DNA of 64,000 nucleotides from Acidimicrobiales bacterium (GTDB taxonomy: Bacteria > Actinomycetota > Acidimicrobiia > Acidimicrobiales > MedAcidi-G1), in NCBI GenBank assembly GCA_030747595.1, contig JASLKK010000005.1:142159-206158 (forward strand), written 5' to 3'. The position numbers and the translations under genes were made by a program. This document shows positions 15,976-24,410 of the stretch, one piece after another (the first letter of the stretch is position 1; each line of letters starts with the position of its first letter). The notes beneath the pieces are model-generated. The model saw nothing but the letters and a program-made list of their open reading frames with translations. It was not told the DNA's origin and did not search any database.

Positions 15976-16971
15976 ATGAAGTTGCTGCTCATCGTCAACC
16001 CGTCGGCGTCGTCGGTCACGGCTCGGACCCGGATCGTCATCCAAAAGGCGCTGTCAGCCGACCACCGACTGGAGGTGGCCGCCACCACCCGTCGAGGCCA
16101 CGCCACCCGCTTAGCCCAGAGTGCGGCCAACGACGGCATCGACGTCGTCGTCGTGCTGGGCGGTGATGGCACCCTCAACGAAGCAGCCAACGGACTAGTC
16201 GGGACCGAGACTGCGTTGGCCGCGCTGCCCGGCGGTTCCACCAACGTGTTCGCCCGAACACTCGGCCTGCCCGACGATCCTGTGGAGGCCACCGGCGCGC
16301 TGCTGGACGCCATCGATGCGGCGGCCATCCGTCGGGTGGGTCTTGGTTCGGTGAACGACCGCCACTTCCTGTTCCACGCCGGGATCGGGTTCGACGCCGC
16401 AGTGGTCGAACAGGTGGAACGCCGGGGAGGCCTGCTGAAGCGGTTCGCCGGCCATCCCCTCTACATCGCCGCCACCATCGATACTTGGATCCGCCACTAC
16501 GACCACCGGCGGCCCGCCTTCCGGGTGACCTTTCCCACCGACGTTGACCCAACGACGGGTCAATCAACCGGCGGGACGTCCGATGGGGGGCCGGGGATCC
16601 CCGGCGTGTTCGCTGCCTGCCTCAACACCGACCCCTACACGTATCTGGGTACCCGGGGGCTCTCACTGGCACCGGCCGCCACCCTGGACAGCCCCCTCTC
16701 GGTGGCCACCTTCCGGAACCTCTCAGCGGTCACGCTGGCCACCACCTTGGCCGCCGCCCTCGGCCTCCAATCGGCCAGGCGCCCCCGGTCGGACGGCAGG
16801 GCCGGCCTTGAGGTGCGTGACGGCGTCGAGTTGGCCGAGGTGATCGCGTCGCGTCCCCTTCCTTGGCAGGTAGACGGCGACCACGTCGGCGAAGCCGAGA
16901 GATTGGTGGTTCGCCACCACCCGGACGTCATGGACCTGGTAGTCCCGCTGGCCTCGCCCGCCTTTTCCTAG
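15976..16971 (+). CDS. Diacylglycerol/lipid kinase family protein
   Basis: 331 residues. DAGK catalytic domain: MKLLLIVNPSASS at the start, the nucleotide-binding motif VVVLGGDGTLNEAANGL, LPGGSTNVFARTLG, then GIGFDAAVVE. Such enzymes phosphorylate diacylglycerol, sphingosine or related lipids. Start ATG 15976 places the family start directly at the first strand; ATG 15940 is possible and adds 12 residues. The C-terminal DGDHVGEAERLVV is the usual end of the family. Convergent with the glycerophosphodiesterase gene. Confidence 0.92.
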   Translation: MKLLLIVNPSASSVTARTRIVIQKALSADHRLEVAATTRRGHATRLAQSAANDGIDVVVVLGGDGTLNEAANGLVGTETALAALPGGSTNVFARTLGLPDDPVEATGALLDAIDAAAIRRVGLGSVNDRHFLFHAGIGFDAAVVEQVERRGGLLKRFAGHPLYIAATIDTWIRHYDHRRPAFRVTFPTDVDPTTGQSTGGTSDGGPGIPGVFAACLNTDPYTYLGTRGLSLAPAATLDSPLSVATFRNLSAVTLATTLAAALGLQSARRPRSDGRAGLEVRDGVELAEVIASRPLPWQVDGDHVGEAERLVVRHHPDVMDLVVPLASPAFS

Positions 16972-17010
16972 GGCGACCGCATGGCAACGGGCGTGGAACA
17001 AGGGGCCCGA

Positions 17011-17745
17011 TCAGCCGTCGACCCAGGTGCCGTCTCGCCGACCGTCGATGACCGCCCGGGCCAACCCGGGGCGGTTGGTCACAATGCCGTCGACCCCCCA
17101 GTCGATCAGTTCAGCCATCCGTCCCGGATCGTCGACCGTCCACACCAGCACGGCCAGACCACGATCTTGGGAGGCCGACACCAGATGCTCGTCGACCAGT
17201 TCGTCCCACGGATTCACCGACCCGTGCCCGTGGGACGCCGTGCGGTCCAGCATCAGGTCGGTCCCGTGACGCTCGGCCACGATCCACGCGGTGGGCAGTG
17301 ACGGATCGGTGGCCCGGATCCGGTCCACCGCCGTGATATCGAACGACGACACCAGCAACTGCTTGGGCGACCGATAGGCGACAGCCAGACCGGCCACCGC
17401 CTCGCACACCATGGCTGATGCATCATGGTCTGGGTCGCCGGGAAGGTTCTTCACCTCGACGTTGACGCCCATCCCGTCGCAGGCCTCAAAGGCCTCTGCC
17501 AGGTTGGGGATGTGGTCCGGTGCATCGGCGGCCCGCACCTCGCGCACTAGGCGGCCGTCGGCTAAATGGGCGTCGTGGTGGACCATCAACACGTCGTCGG
17601 CTGAGAGTCGCACGTCGAGTTCGACCCAGTCGGCACCCTGTACCCGGGCCTCGACGAAGGCCTCCACCGTGTTCTCGGTCCGGTCGTATGACGCACCGCG
17701 GTGGGCCACCACCAGCGGTCGCCCATCGGGCCGTTCGGGTCTCAC
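17011..17745 (-). CDS. Glycerophosphodiester phosphodiesterase
   Basis: GDPD-family TIM barrel of about 244 residues that cleaves glycerophosphodiesters to glycerol-3-phosphate and an alcohol. Catalytic set present: AHRGAS..ENT, ELDVRLSAD, MVHHDAHL, VEVKN. Start chosen as GTG 17745: it lies 8 nt after the box TAGGGT, while TTG 17751 lies only 2 nt from it. No signal peptide, so cytoplasmic. Next to the lipid kinase; both touch phospholipid turnover. Confidence 0.9.
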   Translation of the reverse strand: MRPERPDGRPLVVAHRGASYDRTENTVEAFVEARVQGADWVELDVRLSADDVLMVHHDAHLADGRLVREVRAADAPDHIPNLAEAFEACDGMGVNVEVKNLPGDPDHDASAMVCEAVAGLAVAYRSPKQLLVSSFDITAVDRIRATDPSLPTAWIVAERHGTDLMLDRTASHGHGSVNPWDELVDEHLVSASQDRGLAVLVWTVDDPGRMAELIDWGVDGIVTNRPGLARAVIDGRRDGTWVDG

Positions 17746-17753
17746 GGGCAACG

Positions 17754-17759
17754 ACCCTA
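17754..17759 (-). promoter_or_regulatory. -10 box TAGGGT of the glycerophosphodiesterase gene
   Basis: On the minus strand TAGGGT ends 8 nt before GTG 17745; it supports that start over TTG 17751. Confidence 0.4.
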
Positions 17760-17786
17760 GGTCGCCACTTCACCCAGGCGGTCCCA

Positions 17787-19316
17787 TCACCCCGGATCTC
17801 GTGAATCCCCCCACGGTCCGACAAGCCGGTTGTTCGGGACCCACACCTCAGCCACCGTGCCGCGGCCCCGCTCGACCGGCACCAGGCGGATACGCCCCCC
17901 CAACTCGCCTTCCACGAAGGTCCGCACGATGGTCAGGCCGAGCCCGGTGGCGTCGGCCACATCGAACCCCTCGGGGATTCCCACGCCGTCGTCGACCACC
18001 CGCACGACCAAGCCGTCAGCACGACGATCCAATTGGATGCGAACCCAGCCCGGCGCTGAATCTCCATCGGTACCGCCAGCCTCCTGATCGGCCAATTGGG
18101 CGGCTGGGAAAGCGTGGTCGACGGCGTTCTGTAACAACTCGGTGAGGACGACGGCCATGGTCGTGGCAACCTGGCCGGGCACCACACCGGCATCACCCTC
18201 GACGGTGATCGACACTGGGCGGAGCGGCGAGGACACGCTCTCTTCCACCACCCGGACCAGCGGTCGCACGATCTCGGCGAACCCGACCTCGTCGTCCGCG
18301 CTCTGGGCCAGCGTCTCGTGCACCAGCGAGATGGCGCCGATGCGTCGCACCGACTCCCCGAGGGCCTCCCGGGCCTCTTCGCCCTCCAGGCGCCGGGCCT
18401 GGAGGCGCAACAGCGACGAGATGGTCTGCAGGTTGTTCTTCACCCGGTGGTGGATCTCGCGAATGGTGGCGTCCTTGGATACCAGCTGGCGGTCGCGACG
18501 CCGCAGCTCGGTAACGTCACGCACCAGGACAATGGCCCCGGTCGGCGTACCAGCATCCAGCAGGGGGAAGCAATGGCTGACCACCGCCACCTCGTCGGGC
18601 CGTTCCATCTCGTCAATCACTGCAGTGCGACGGGCGAATGCCGACCGCAGCATCGACGAACCCAGCCCGGTGTCGTCGAACCGGGCGCCGGTGACCCCCC
18701 GGGTCACTCCCATGCGGTGCAGGGTGGAGACCGCGTTGGGTGAAGCGAACTCGATTCGACCGTCGGCGTCGACGAGTAGCAGACCATCGCCCACCCGGGG
18801 CGTCCGATGTCGAAGCCGTTCCTCGTCCTGGTACGGAAACTCCCCTCGCTCGAGCATCCGGGCGAAGCGGTCGAACACCGTCAGGTAGGTGCGTTCCTGC
18901 TCGCTGCCCGGTCGGTCCTCAGGTCGTAGCCGTTCGCGAGCAAGCACGGCGATGGTCTCGCCATCGCGGCGTACCGGCACGGCCGTGAGGTGCACCGTTC
19001 GCTCCGAACCAACCTCGACCGCGCCGTCCACCGTGCACTCGGCCTCGAATGCTTTGACGATCAGAGGCCTGCGTCGGGGCTCGAATACCTGGCCGACGAG
19101 ATCGGCCCGATACAGGGTGGTCCCGGTGGTGGGTCGCATGTGTCCCAACAGGACCAACGACCCGTCCGCTCGACGCGAGTCCCGGGCATAGAGGATGAGG
19201 TCGGCGAACGACAGGTCGGCTAGGAGGCCCCAGACGCTGACCAGATTCTGAAGATGGGTGATTCGGACCTCGTCGAGGTCCGAATGGGCCCGGGCCAACT
19301 CGGGGAGGGTCGCCAC
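17787..19316 (-). CDS. pdtaS: PdtaS-like sensor histidine kinase
   Basis: 509-residue cytosolic histidine kinase with the PdtaS layout: N-terminal GAF-type sensor (about 1-145), PAS-like domain (about 165-290, LLLVDADGRIEFASPNA), HisKA_2 phosphoacceptor IREIHHRVKNNLQTISSLLR (His about 299) and HATPase (about 390-490; N box TELLQNAVDHAF, G boxes DDGVGIPEGF and GLGLTIV). In mycobacteria PdtaS phosphorylates the RNA-binding antiterminator PdtaR. No response regulator lies nearby. GTG start; GGGAG lies about 11 nt upstream. Confidence 0.88.
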   Translation of the reverse strand: MATLPELARAHSDLDEVRITHLQNLVSVWGLLADLSFADLILYARDSRRADGSLVLLGHMRPTTGTTLYRADLVGQVFEPRRRPLIVKAFEAECTVDGAVEVGSERTVHLTAVPVRRDGETIAVLARERLRPEDRPGSEQERTYLTVFDRFARMLERGEFPYQDEERLRHRTPRVGDGLLLVDADGRIEFASPNAVSTLHRMGVTRGVTGARFDDTGLGSSMLRSAFARRTAVIDEMERPDEVAVVSHCFPLLDAGTPTGAIVLVRDVTELRRRDRQLVSKDATIREIHHRVKNNLQTISSLLRLQARRLEGEEAREALGESVRRIGAISLVHETLAQSADDEVGFAEIVRPLVRVVEESVSSPLRPVSITVEGDAGVVPGQVATTMAVVLTELLQNAVDHAFPAAQLADQEAGGTDGDSAPGWVRIQLDRRADGLVVRVVDDGVGIPEGFDVADATGLGLTIVRTFVEGELGGRIRLVPVERGRGTVAEVWVPNNRLVGPWGDSRDPG

Positions 19317-19363
19317 CGGCCCGCTGCTCCCCGACCCCTACGTGTCGTCTCTCCGGCTGTTAA

Positions 19364-19594
19364 TCAGCCGAAGCCGACGGGGTTGTGCCCGCCGTCGGCA
19401 CCGATGTCTACGTAGGCGATCCGCTCGGCAGGTACCCCCACCCGGCGGCCTCGCACGTCGGTCAGCCACAGCACAGCACCGTCGCCGCCCACCGCCGACT
19501 CGACGTCGGCCACCAGGGCGTCCACGTCAGTGTCGTCGGCCAGTTCGACGGTGATCTCCTTGGGGGTGTTGGTGACCCCGATGCGTACGTCCAC
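19364..19594 (-). CDS. DUF3107 family protein
   Basis: Small protein of 76 residues, close to the usual DUF3107 length of about 75. It begins MDVRIGVTNTPKEITVELAD and ends with RRVGVPAERIAYVDIG. GTG start with GGGAG 6 nt upstream. Function unknown; widespread in actinobacteria. A 6-bp hairpin CGGCTG-TTAAT-CAGCCG (19354-19370) at its stop may terminate the message. It follows the Mrp gene by 31 bp on the same strand. Confidence 0.9.
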   Translation of the reverse strand: MDVRIGVTNTPKEITVELADDTDVDALVADVESAVGGDGAVLWLTDVRGRRVGVPAERIAYVDIGADGGHNPVGFG

Positions 19595-19625
19595 GTTCCG
19601 CTCCCGTTCCTTCGTTCCCTGACCG

Positions 19626-20765
19626 TCAGAGAACCTTGAGTTCTCTGTGCCGACGCTTCGTCGGCTTCATCTCCACGTCCAGCACCCGGGCCAGTTCCGC
19701 GAATACCGCGCCCACCTCAGTCGAGGGGTCGATGGCGACCGGTTGCCCTCGATCGGCACCGTCGCGCATGGCCGGCACCAGGGGTACCTGGCCGAGCAGC
19801 GGCACGCCGACCCGGTCAGCCAGCACCTGTCCGCCTCCGGCACCGAACAGTTCGTAGCGAGTGCCATCGTCGCCGGTGAACCACGACATGTTCTCGATGA
19901 CCCCGTGGACCTTCAGGTTGACCTTGTCGGCCATGAAAGCCGCTCGCTGGGCCACTGTCTGGGCAACGGGTTGCGGAGTGGTCACCACGTACATCTCCGC
20001 AGTCGGCAGGAAGCCAGCCAACGAGATGGAGATGTCTCCGGTTCCCGGGGGGAGGTCAACCAGCAGGTAGTCGGGCTCATCCCAGTAGACGTCGGTCAGG
20101 AACTGCTCAAGCGCCTTGTGGAGCATCGGGCCCCGCCAAATGACCGGCTGGTCCTCCTCGGCAAAGAATCCCATGGAGATACAACGCACCCCGTGACCCT
20201 CCGGCGGGATAAGCATGTCGTCGATAACCGTCGGGGGCTGGTTGACGCCCAGCATCCGGGGAATGGAGAACCCCCACACGTCAGCATCCACGACGGCTAC
20301 GTCACGGCCCCGACCTGCGAGGGCCACAGCCAGATTGGTGGTGACCGAGGACTTGCCCACGCCGCCCTTGCCCGAGGCGATGAGCAGCACCCTGGTCGAC
20401 GAGTTGGCCTCGGCGAACGGCACGGCCCGTCCCTCGGAATGGCCGTAGGTCGAGTTCGTGCCGGCGGTCGCCGCCGGATCGCCGTGGAGTCGCTCACGCA
20501 GCTCAGCCAGTTCGGTCTCGGTCATCACGGTGAACTCGACCTCGGTGGCGCCCACGCCATCCAACGCTGTGACCGCATCACCGACCGACTGCTGAATCTC
20601 GGCCTTCATCGGACATCCGGGCACAGTCAGGGCTACCTGGACGGTGACCTGGGCGCCGGAGATACCGATCTCACGAACCATGCCGAGATCGACGATGCTG
20701 CGGCGGAGTTCAGGGTCCTGAACGGGCCGGAGGGCATCAACCACCTGGGGTTCGGTGACCGGCAC
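19626..20765 (-). CDS. mrp: Mrp/NBP35-family Fe-S cluster carrier ATPase with MIP18 domain
   Basis: 379 residues. Residues about 1-90 are a MIP18/DUF59 domain (VDALRPVQDPELRRSIVDLG, VPGCPMKAEI); then a P-loop ATPase with the deviant Walker A GKGGVGKSSVTTNLA, VDADVWGFSIPRMLG and LLVDLPPGTGD. Family members load Fe-S clusters on apoproteins. GTG 20765 is the start: AGGAG lies 4 nt upstream and the open frame beyond it is arginine-rich nonsense. The usual C-terminal CxxC of some homologues is not seen. Divergent from a SufR-like regulator. Confidence 0.93.
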   Translation of the reverse strand: MPVTEPQVVDALRPVQDPELRRSIVDLGMVREIGISGAQVTVQVALTVPGCPMKAEIQQSVGDAVTALDGVGATEVEFTVMTETELAELRERLHGDPAATAGTNSTYGHSEGRAVPFAEANSSTRVLLIASGKGGVGKSSVTTNLAVALAGRGRDVAVVDADVWGFSIPRMLGVNQPPTVIDDMLIPPEGHGVRCISMGFFAEEDQPVIWRGPMLHKALEQFLTDVYWDEPDYLLVDLPPGTGDISISLAGFLPTAEMYVVTTPQPVAQTVAQRAAFMADKVNLKVHGVIENMSWFTGDDGTRYELFGAGGGQVLADRVGVPLLGQVPLVPAMRDGADRGQPVAIDPSTEVGAVFAELARVLDVEMKPTKRRHRELKVL

Positions 20766-20867
20766 GGGGCTCCTGTTCGAGGATCTGTCGAGGGACCGAA
20801 CGCTGGTCGAGCGCACGGCCGACAAGTCCAAACGACCGCTGGCGGCCGTCTGGAGTGCCGGGATCGG

Positions 20868-20873
20868 TAGAAT
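20868..20873 (+). promoter_or_regulatory. -10 box TAGAAT of the SufR-like gene
   Basis: TAGAAT ends 6 nt before GTG 20880. It is the closest match to TATAAT among these boxes, and its spacing gives a leaderless mRNA. Confidence 0.6.
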
Positions 20874-20879
20874 AACCGG

Positions 20880-21608
20880 GTGGACGGGCCCCCCCTCACG
20901 GCTACCGAGTTCTCTTCGGCGGTCACGGCGATCACCGGAGCATTCGGTGACCCGACTCGACGGGACATCTACCTGCACGTCCGTGAACGTGTCGACGAGG
21001 ACGCGGGCGTCACTGCAACGGATACCGCTGCGGCCTTCAACCTCCATCCCAACGTGGCCCGCCACCACCTAGACAAGCTGGCCGCCGGCGGCTATCTGGA
21101 AATCGCCGTGGAACGCCCCGAGGGCGCATCGGCCGGCCGGCCCTCCAAGCACTACCGGGTGGCCGACGCCAGCTCCCCCCTTGAACTCCCGGTCCGTCAG
21201 GACGCCGTGCTGGTCAGCCTGCTGGGCCGTGCTCTGGCTCTCCTGCCCAGCGACCAGGCCGAGGAGATGGCCGAGGAGGTGGGCGCCGAGGTCGGTCGGA
21301 GCATGGCGGGCTCCCTCGGATCCGACGAGGCCCACCGGTCGTTGCGATCGGCCATGCAGGTGGTGGCCGAGGCCCTCACCGCCCACGGTTTCGCCGCTCG
21401 AGCTGAACGGTCGGGTGACAATCGTCTGAGGATCGTCTCCGAACACTGTCCGTTCGGCGGCGTACCGATCGACCATCCCGTGATCTGCGCGGTCGACCGG
21501 GGCCTGGTACGCGGAATGCTGGGCGCCCTGTATGGCGAGACGACTGCTGAGACGCGGTCGTCGCTGCCCATGGGTGATGCAGTGTGCGTCACCGACGTCT
21601 TAGCCTGA
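20880..21608 (+). CDS. SufR-like Fe-S-sensing transcriptional regulator
   Basis: 242 residues with an N-terminal winged HTH (GDPTRRDIYLHVRE, ATDTAAAFNLHPNVARHHLDKL, wing GRPSKHYRV) and a C-terminal sensor with three cysteines: C190 in EHCPFGG, C203 in HPVICAVDRG, C236 in GDAVCVTDV. The spacing and motifs fit SufR, the repressor of the suf operon that binds a 4Fe-4S cluster. It is divergent from an Fe-S carrier gene and precedes a cysteine desulfurase remnant, which supports a role in Fe-S assembly. Confidence 0.82.
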   Translation: MDGPPLTATEFSSAVTAITGAFGDPTRRDIYLHVRERVDEDAGVTATDTAAAFNLHPNVARHHLDKLAAGGYLEIAVERPEGASAGRPSKHYRVADASSPLELPVRQDAVLVSLLGRALALLPSDQAEEMAEEVGAEVGRSMAGSLGSDEAHRSLRSAMQVVAEALTAHGFAARAERSGDNRLRIVSEHCPFGGVPIDHPVICAVDRGLVRGMLGALYGETTAETRSSLPMGDAVCVTDVLA

Positions 21609-21643
21609 CCCGCACCCTTCTTCAGGCCTCCGTGCGCACGCCC

Positions 21644-22021
21644 GTGACCCACCACTATCTAGATCGCGCGTCTACCTCGCCGGGCCGCCAGGAGGCCGTG
21701 GACCCAAAGAGAGCCACCCTGAGCAACGGCATCGGCGATCTCGGTCGCATTCACCACGAAGAGATGGTGGCCCGTCACGCTGCGGAGGAGACCCGAGAGC
21801 CCCTGGCCGCCATAGTCGGAGCCTGGAACCGGGAGGTCGTCTTCACCTCGAATGCCACCGGGGCCATGGACGTCGATGCCTACCGGTCGTTACGCCTGTC
21901 AGTCGGCTGGTGTTCCACACAGGCCGATTTGGAAGCGGCGACCGCGGCGGTGTCAGGCATCATTCGGGACCTCGGGGCACTCCGTCAGGATCCTCACGAC
22001 CAGCCACACGACAAGCCATGA
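21644..22021 (+). pseudogene. Cysteine desulfurase remnant with an internal in-frame deletion
   Basis: The frame from GTG 21644 (125 codons) joins the two ends of a NifS/IscS-type desulfurase. The N-terminal part shows HHYLDRASTSPGRQEA, GDLGRIHHEEMVARHAA and REVVFTSNATGAMD (normally FTSGATEAxN). This is followed at once by a C-terminal end, YRSLRLSVGWCSTQADLEAA. The middle of about 250 residues, with the PLP lysine and the active-site Cys loop, is absent, so it cannot be an active desulfurase. The frame is intact and still coupled by ATGA to the next gene. It may be a recent deletion, an assembly collapse, or a repurposed short protein. Confidence 0.7.
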
Positions 22022-22497
22022 CCATCCTCCTCATCCGTCACGGTTCGGCCGGCGATCCCTACCGCTGGTCGGGTGACGACGTCGACCGACCGCTGGATGC
22101 CGCCGGTACCGACCAGGCCACCCGTCTAGCCGACCATGTAGACGGGCTGCTGGCCGGTCGGCCGCTGACCGAAATCCGCAGCAGCCGGGCCGTCCGGTGC
22201 CTTCAGACCGTCGGGCCGACCGCAGGCCGCCACGGCCTACTCCCGGAGACCGACCCTTCCCTGTTCGAGGGCGCTTCGTCCGCCATGACCGAACTGGTCC
22301 GGGGACACGCCAGAGCCGAGGACGCCGACCGACGGGTCGTGGTGCTTTGTAGCCACTCCGACGTCATCCCCGACGTGATCCGTGACGTGGTCTCCGACGG
22401 CGTCGGACTGAGCGGCGGAAGGGGCTGCGCGTACGCCTCGATCTGGGAACTGACGGTGGCCGACGGCGCCGTCGTGCACGCCCATTACCACGAGTAG
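22018..22497 (+). CDS. SixA-like histidine phosphatase
   Basis: Histidine phosphatase of 159 residues: LIRHGSAGDPYRW at the start, SSRAVRCLQTVGPTA, and LCSHSDVIPDVI with the second His. The short form resembles SixA/ADP-ribose-phosphatase-like branches. ATG 22018 overlaps the stop of the desulfurase remnant by 4 bp. The length and the lack of a large insertion argue for phosphoprotein or small-molecule phosphatase activity; substrate unknown. Confidence 0.82.
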   Translation: MTILLIRHGSAGDPYRWSGDDVDRPLDAAGTDQATRLADHVDGLLAGRPLTEIRSSRAVRCLQTVGPTAGRHGLLPETDPSLFEGASSAMTELVRGHARAEDADRRVVVLCSHSDVIPDVIRDVVSDGVGLSGGRGCAYASIWELTVADGAVVHAHYHE

Positions 22498-22542
22498 CGG
22501 ACCGGCTTATCTCGGGCCGGCAAAAGGCGCCAGGCCAACGGC

Positions 22543-23850
22543 TCAGCCGTCGAGCAGGCCCAACGAGATGAGGGAAGCAGTGAGATCGGCCGGGGGATCT
22601 TCCAGGGCGGCGAAGGCCCGGACATCTGCAGCCACCTGATCGGCGCGGGCAGGCACCGACATGCCCACTACGGCCCGGTAGGCCAACGCGTACGGGTCGG
22701 TCGGCCCGACGACTACCGCCTCGTCGAGACCAGCCAGACCCCGTTCGACCAACTCGGGCACCCGGGTCGAGGCCAGCAACCATCCCCGCTCGGCCAGTAG
22801 GGCAGCCCGCTCCGGTTGGCGACCCGCACCCGCCCGCTCGGCGGCATCTAGACCCGAATCCAGGAGCTCAAGGGCGGCCAACAACTCGCCCTCGGAAGCC
22901 AACGCACCGGCGATCCGCTGGCGGAGCCGGCTGGCGGCCAGCAGGTCTCCCACTATGGGCGGTGCTTCTAGGTCGTCGAGCACCGTCAGGTCGACCGCGG
23001 CCCCGACGTGGTCACCCTCGGCGTGACGGGCCGACGCCCGGAACACCCGCACGTCAGCAAAGGCGCCATCGGAGGCCACGGCATCGTCCAGGTCAACCAG
23101 AGCGGCGACCCGGTCGCCGGTTCGCCAGCGAGACCAACCCCGGTAGGCCAGTGCCTCCACGTTGGACGGCTGGATCTCCAGGACCTGGGTGTAGAGCGCA
23201 TCAGCGTCAGCCGGCGCTGCCACCCCCGCCTCGGCCAGCAGCGTGCGCGTTGACGACCTGATGTCGCCGGTGAGGGCACTGCCGGCCGTACGGTCCCCCG
23301 CTGTGCGAGCCACTAGAACGCCGGCCAGCACGGCGACCACCGCCACCCCGACCAGCGCCAGATTTCGATTCGACGTGTTGCCCGAGGTTCCGACACCGTC
23401 CGATCCCGCAGCGGAACCCGCCTGAGTTCTGGGCCAACCCGATGTCCAGCGGGCGACGGCCAGGCTCACACCGGTGAGGGCCGCCGCTGCGGCCAGCACG
23501 GGCAGCACCCAGACCAAGCCGGTCAGGCCCCGACCGGTCGGCGTGTAGTCGATGTCCTCGCCGAAGCGGTCCACCAGCATGGTCCGGACCTCGGCATCGG
23601 TTCGACCCTCATCGACCATCGTGCGGATGGTCGTCCGGATGGTTCGGGCAATGGGCACATCGGACTCACCCAGGGACTGGCCCTGACAGACCGGACAGGC
23701 GAAGTCCCCGGCCAGGGCGTGGACCCGATCGGCATTGGTGCGCGGCGCCTGATCGGCTACTTCGGACACCACAAGGCTGCCCACCACCACAACGAGCACC
23801 AGCAGCCAGATAGCCCGGCCCCAGCCGGTACGAGCGGGCCGACCGTTCAC
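22543..23850 (-). CDS. ccmH: Cytochrome c maturation protein CcmH fused to a CcmI-like TPR region
   Basis: 435 residues, GTG start overlapping the ccmG stop. N-terminal membrane helix (WLLVLVVVVGSLVVSEVA), then the CcmH redox motif FACPVCQGQS (the family form is LRCxxCQ) and the helical region IRTMVDEGRTDAEVRTMLVDRFGEDI. A second and third hydrophobic segment lead to an Ala/Asp-rich TPR-like domain (about 220-435) that matches CcmI in role: apocytochrome binding. CcmH reduces apocytochrome cysteines for haem ligation. Last gene of the ccm operon. Confidence 0.9.
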   Translation of the reverse strand: MNGRPARTGWGRAIWLLVLVVVVGSLVVSEVADQAPRTNADRVHALAGDFACPVCQGQSLGESDVPIARTIRTTIRTMVDEGRTDAEVRTMLVDRFGEDIDYTPTGRGLTGLVWVLPVLAAAAALTGVSLAVARWTSGWPRTQAGSAAGSDGVGTSGNTSNRNLALVGVAVVAVLAGVLVARTAGDRTAGSALTGDIRSSTRTLLAEAGVAAPADADALYTQVLEIQPSNVEALAYRGWSRWRTGDRVAALVDLDDAVASDGAFADVRVFRASARHAEGDHVGAAVDLTVLDDLEAPPIVGDLLAASRLRQRIAGALASEGELLAALELLDSGLDAAERAGAGRQPERAALLAERGWLLASTRVPELVERGLAGLDEAVVVGPTDPYALAYRAVVGMSVPARADQVAADVRAFAALEDPPADLTASLISLGLLDG

Positions 23851-24410
23851 GATCCGGTCCGATCTCCGGCCACGGCAGCCAGGCCTCGATTCAGAAGGCC
23901 TTCCAGGTCCTCGCGGACTACGCCACCGACCACCTTGGCGGCTACGTGACCCGACGGGGTCACGAGGTATGACTCGGGAACCGCAACCACGCCCCAGTCC
24001 ACGGCGATCCGACCGGTGTCGGCGGGAAGGACCGGCCACCCGCCGCCGTGTTCGGCGAAGAAGCGGGAGATGGCCGACGAGCGGTCGTCGAAGGCCACGC
24101 TGACCACCCGGACCTCAGGCACCGCCGGATCGGACCCGTCGTGGACCTCGGCGAAAGCCACCAACTCTGGGTGTTCCTCGATGCATGGGACGCAGGTGGT
24201 GGAGAAGAAGTTGACCAGCACCCAGCGGCCCCGTTGATCATCAATGTCCCAGACGGTGCCGTCGAGCGTGATGCCCGCCACCGGTGGTGCCACGGCACCC
24301 ACCAGGTGGGTGGTCATCCGGTCCCGCACGGCCTCACGGGTAGCGAACACCATGACAAGCACGGCGAGCACCAGGCCCACAACCAACGCGGCGCGACGTA
24401 CCGGATTCAT
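23847..24410 (-). CDS. ccmG: Thioredoxin-like CcmG/DsbE
   Basis: Membrane-anchored thioredoxin of 187 residues: N-terminal helix (LVVGLVLAVLVMVFA), then FFSTTCVPCIEEHPE with the CVPC active site, and the cis-Pro loop VVAVPESYLVTPSG. It keeps CcmH and apocytochrome c reduced on the outer face of the membrane. Overlaps ccmF (ATGA) and ccmH (GTGA). Confidence 0.95.
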   Translation of the reverse strand: MNPVRRAALVVGLVLAVLVMVFATREAVRDRMTTHLVGAVAPPVAGITLDGTVWDIDDQRGRWVLVNFFSTTCVPCIEEHPELVAFAEVHDGSDPAVPEVRVVSVAFDDRSSAISRFFAEHGGGWPVLPADTGRIAVDWGVVAVPESYLVTPSGHVAAKVVGGVVREDLEGLLNRGLAAVAGDRTGS

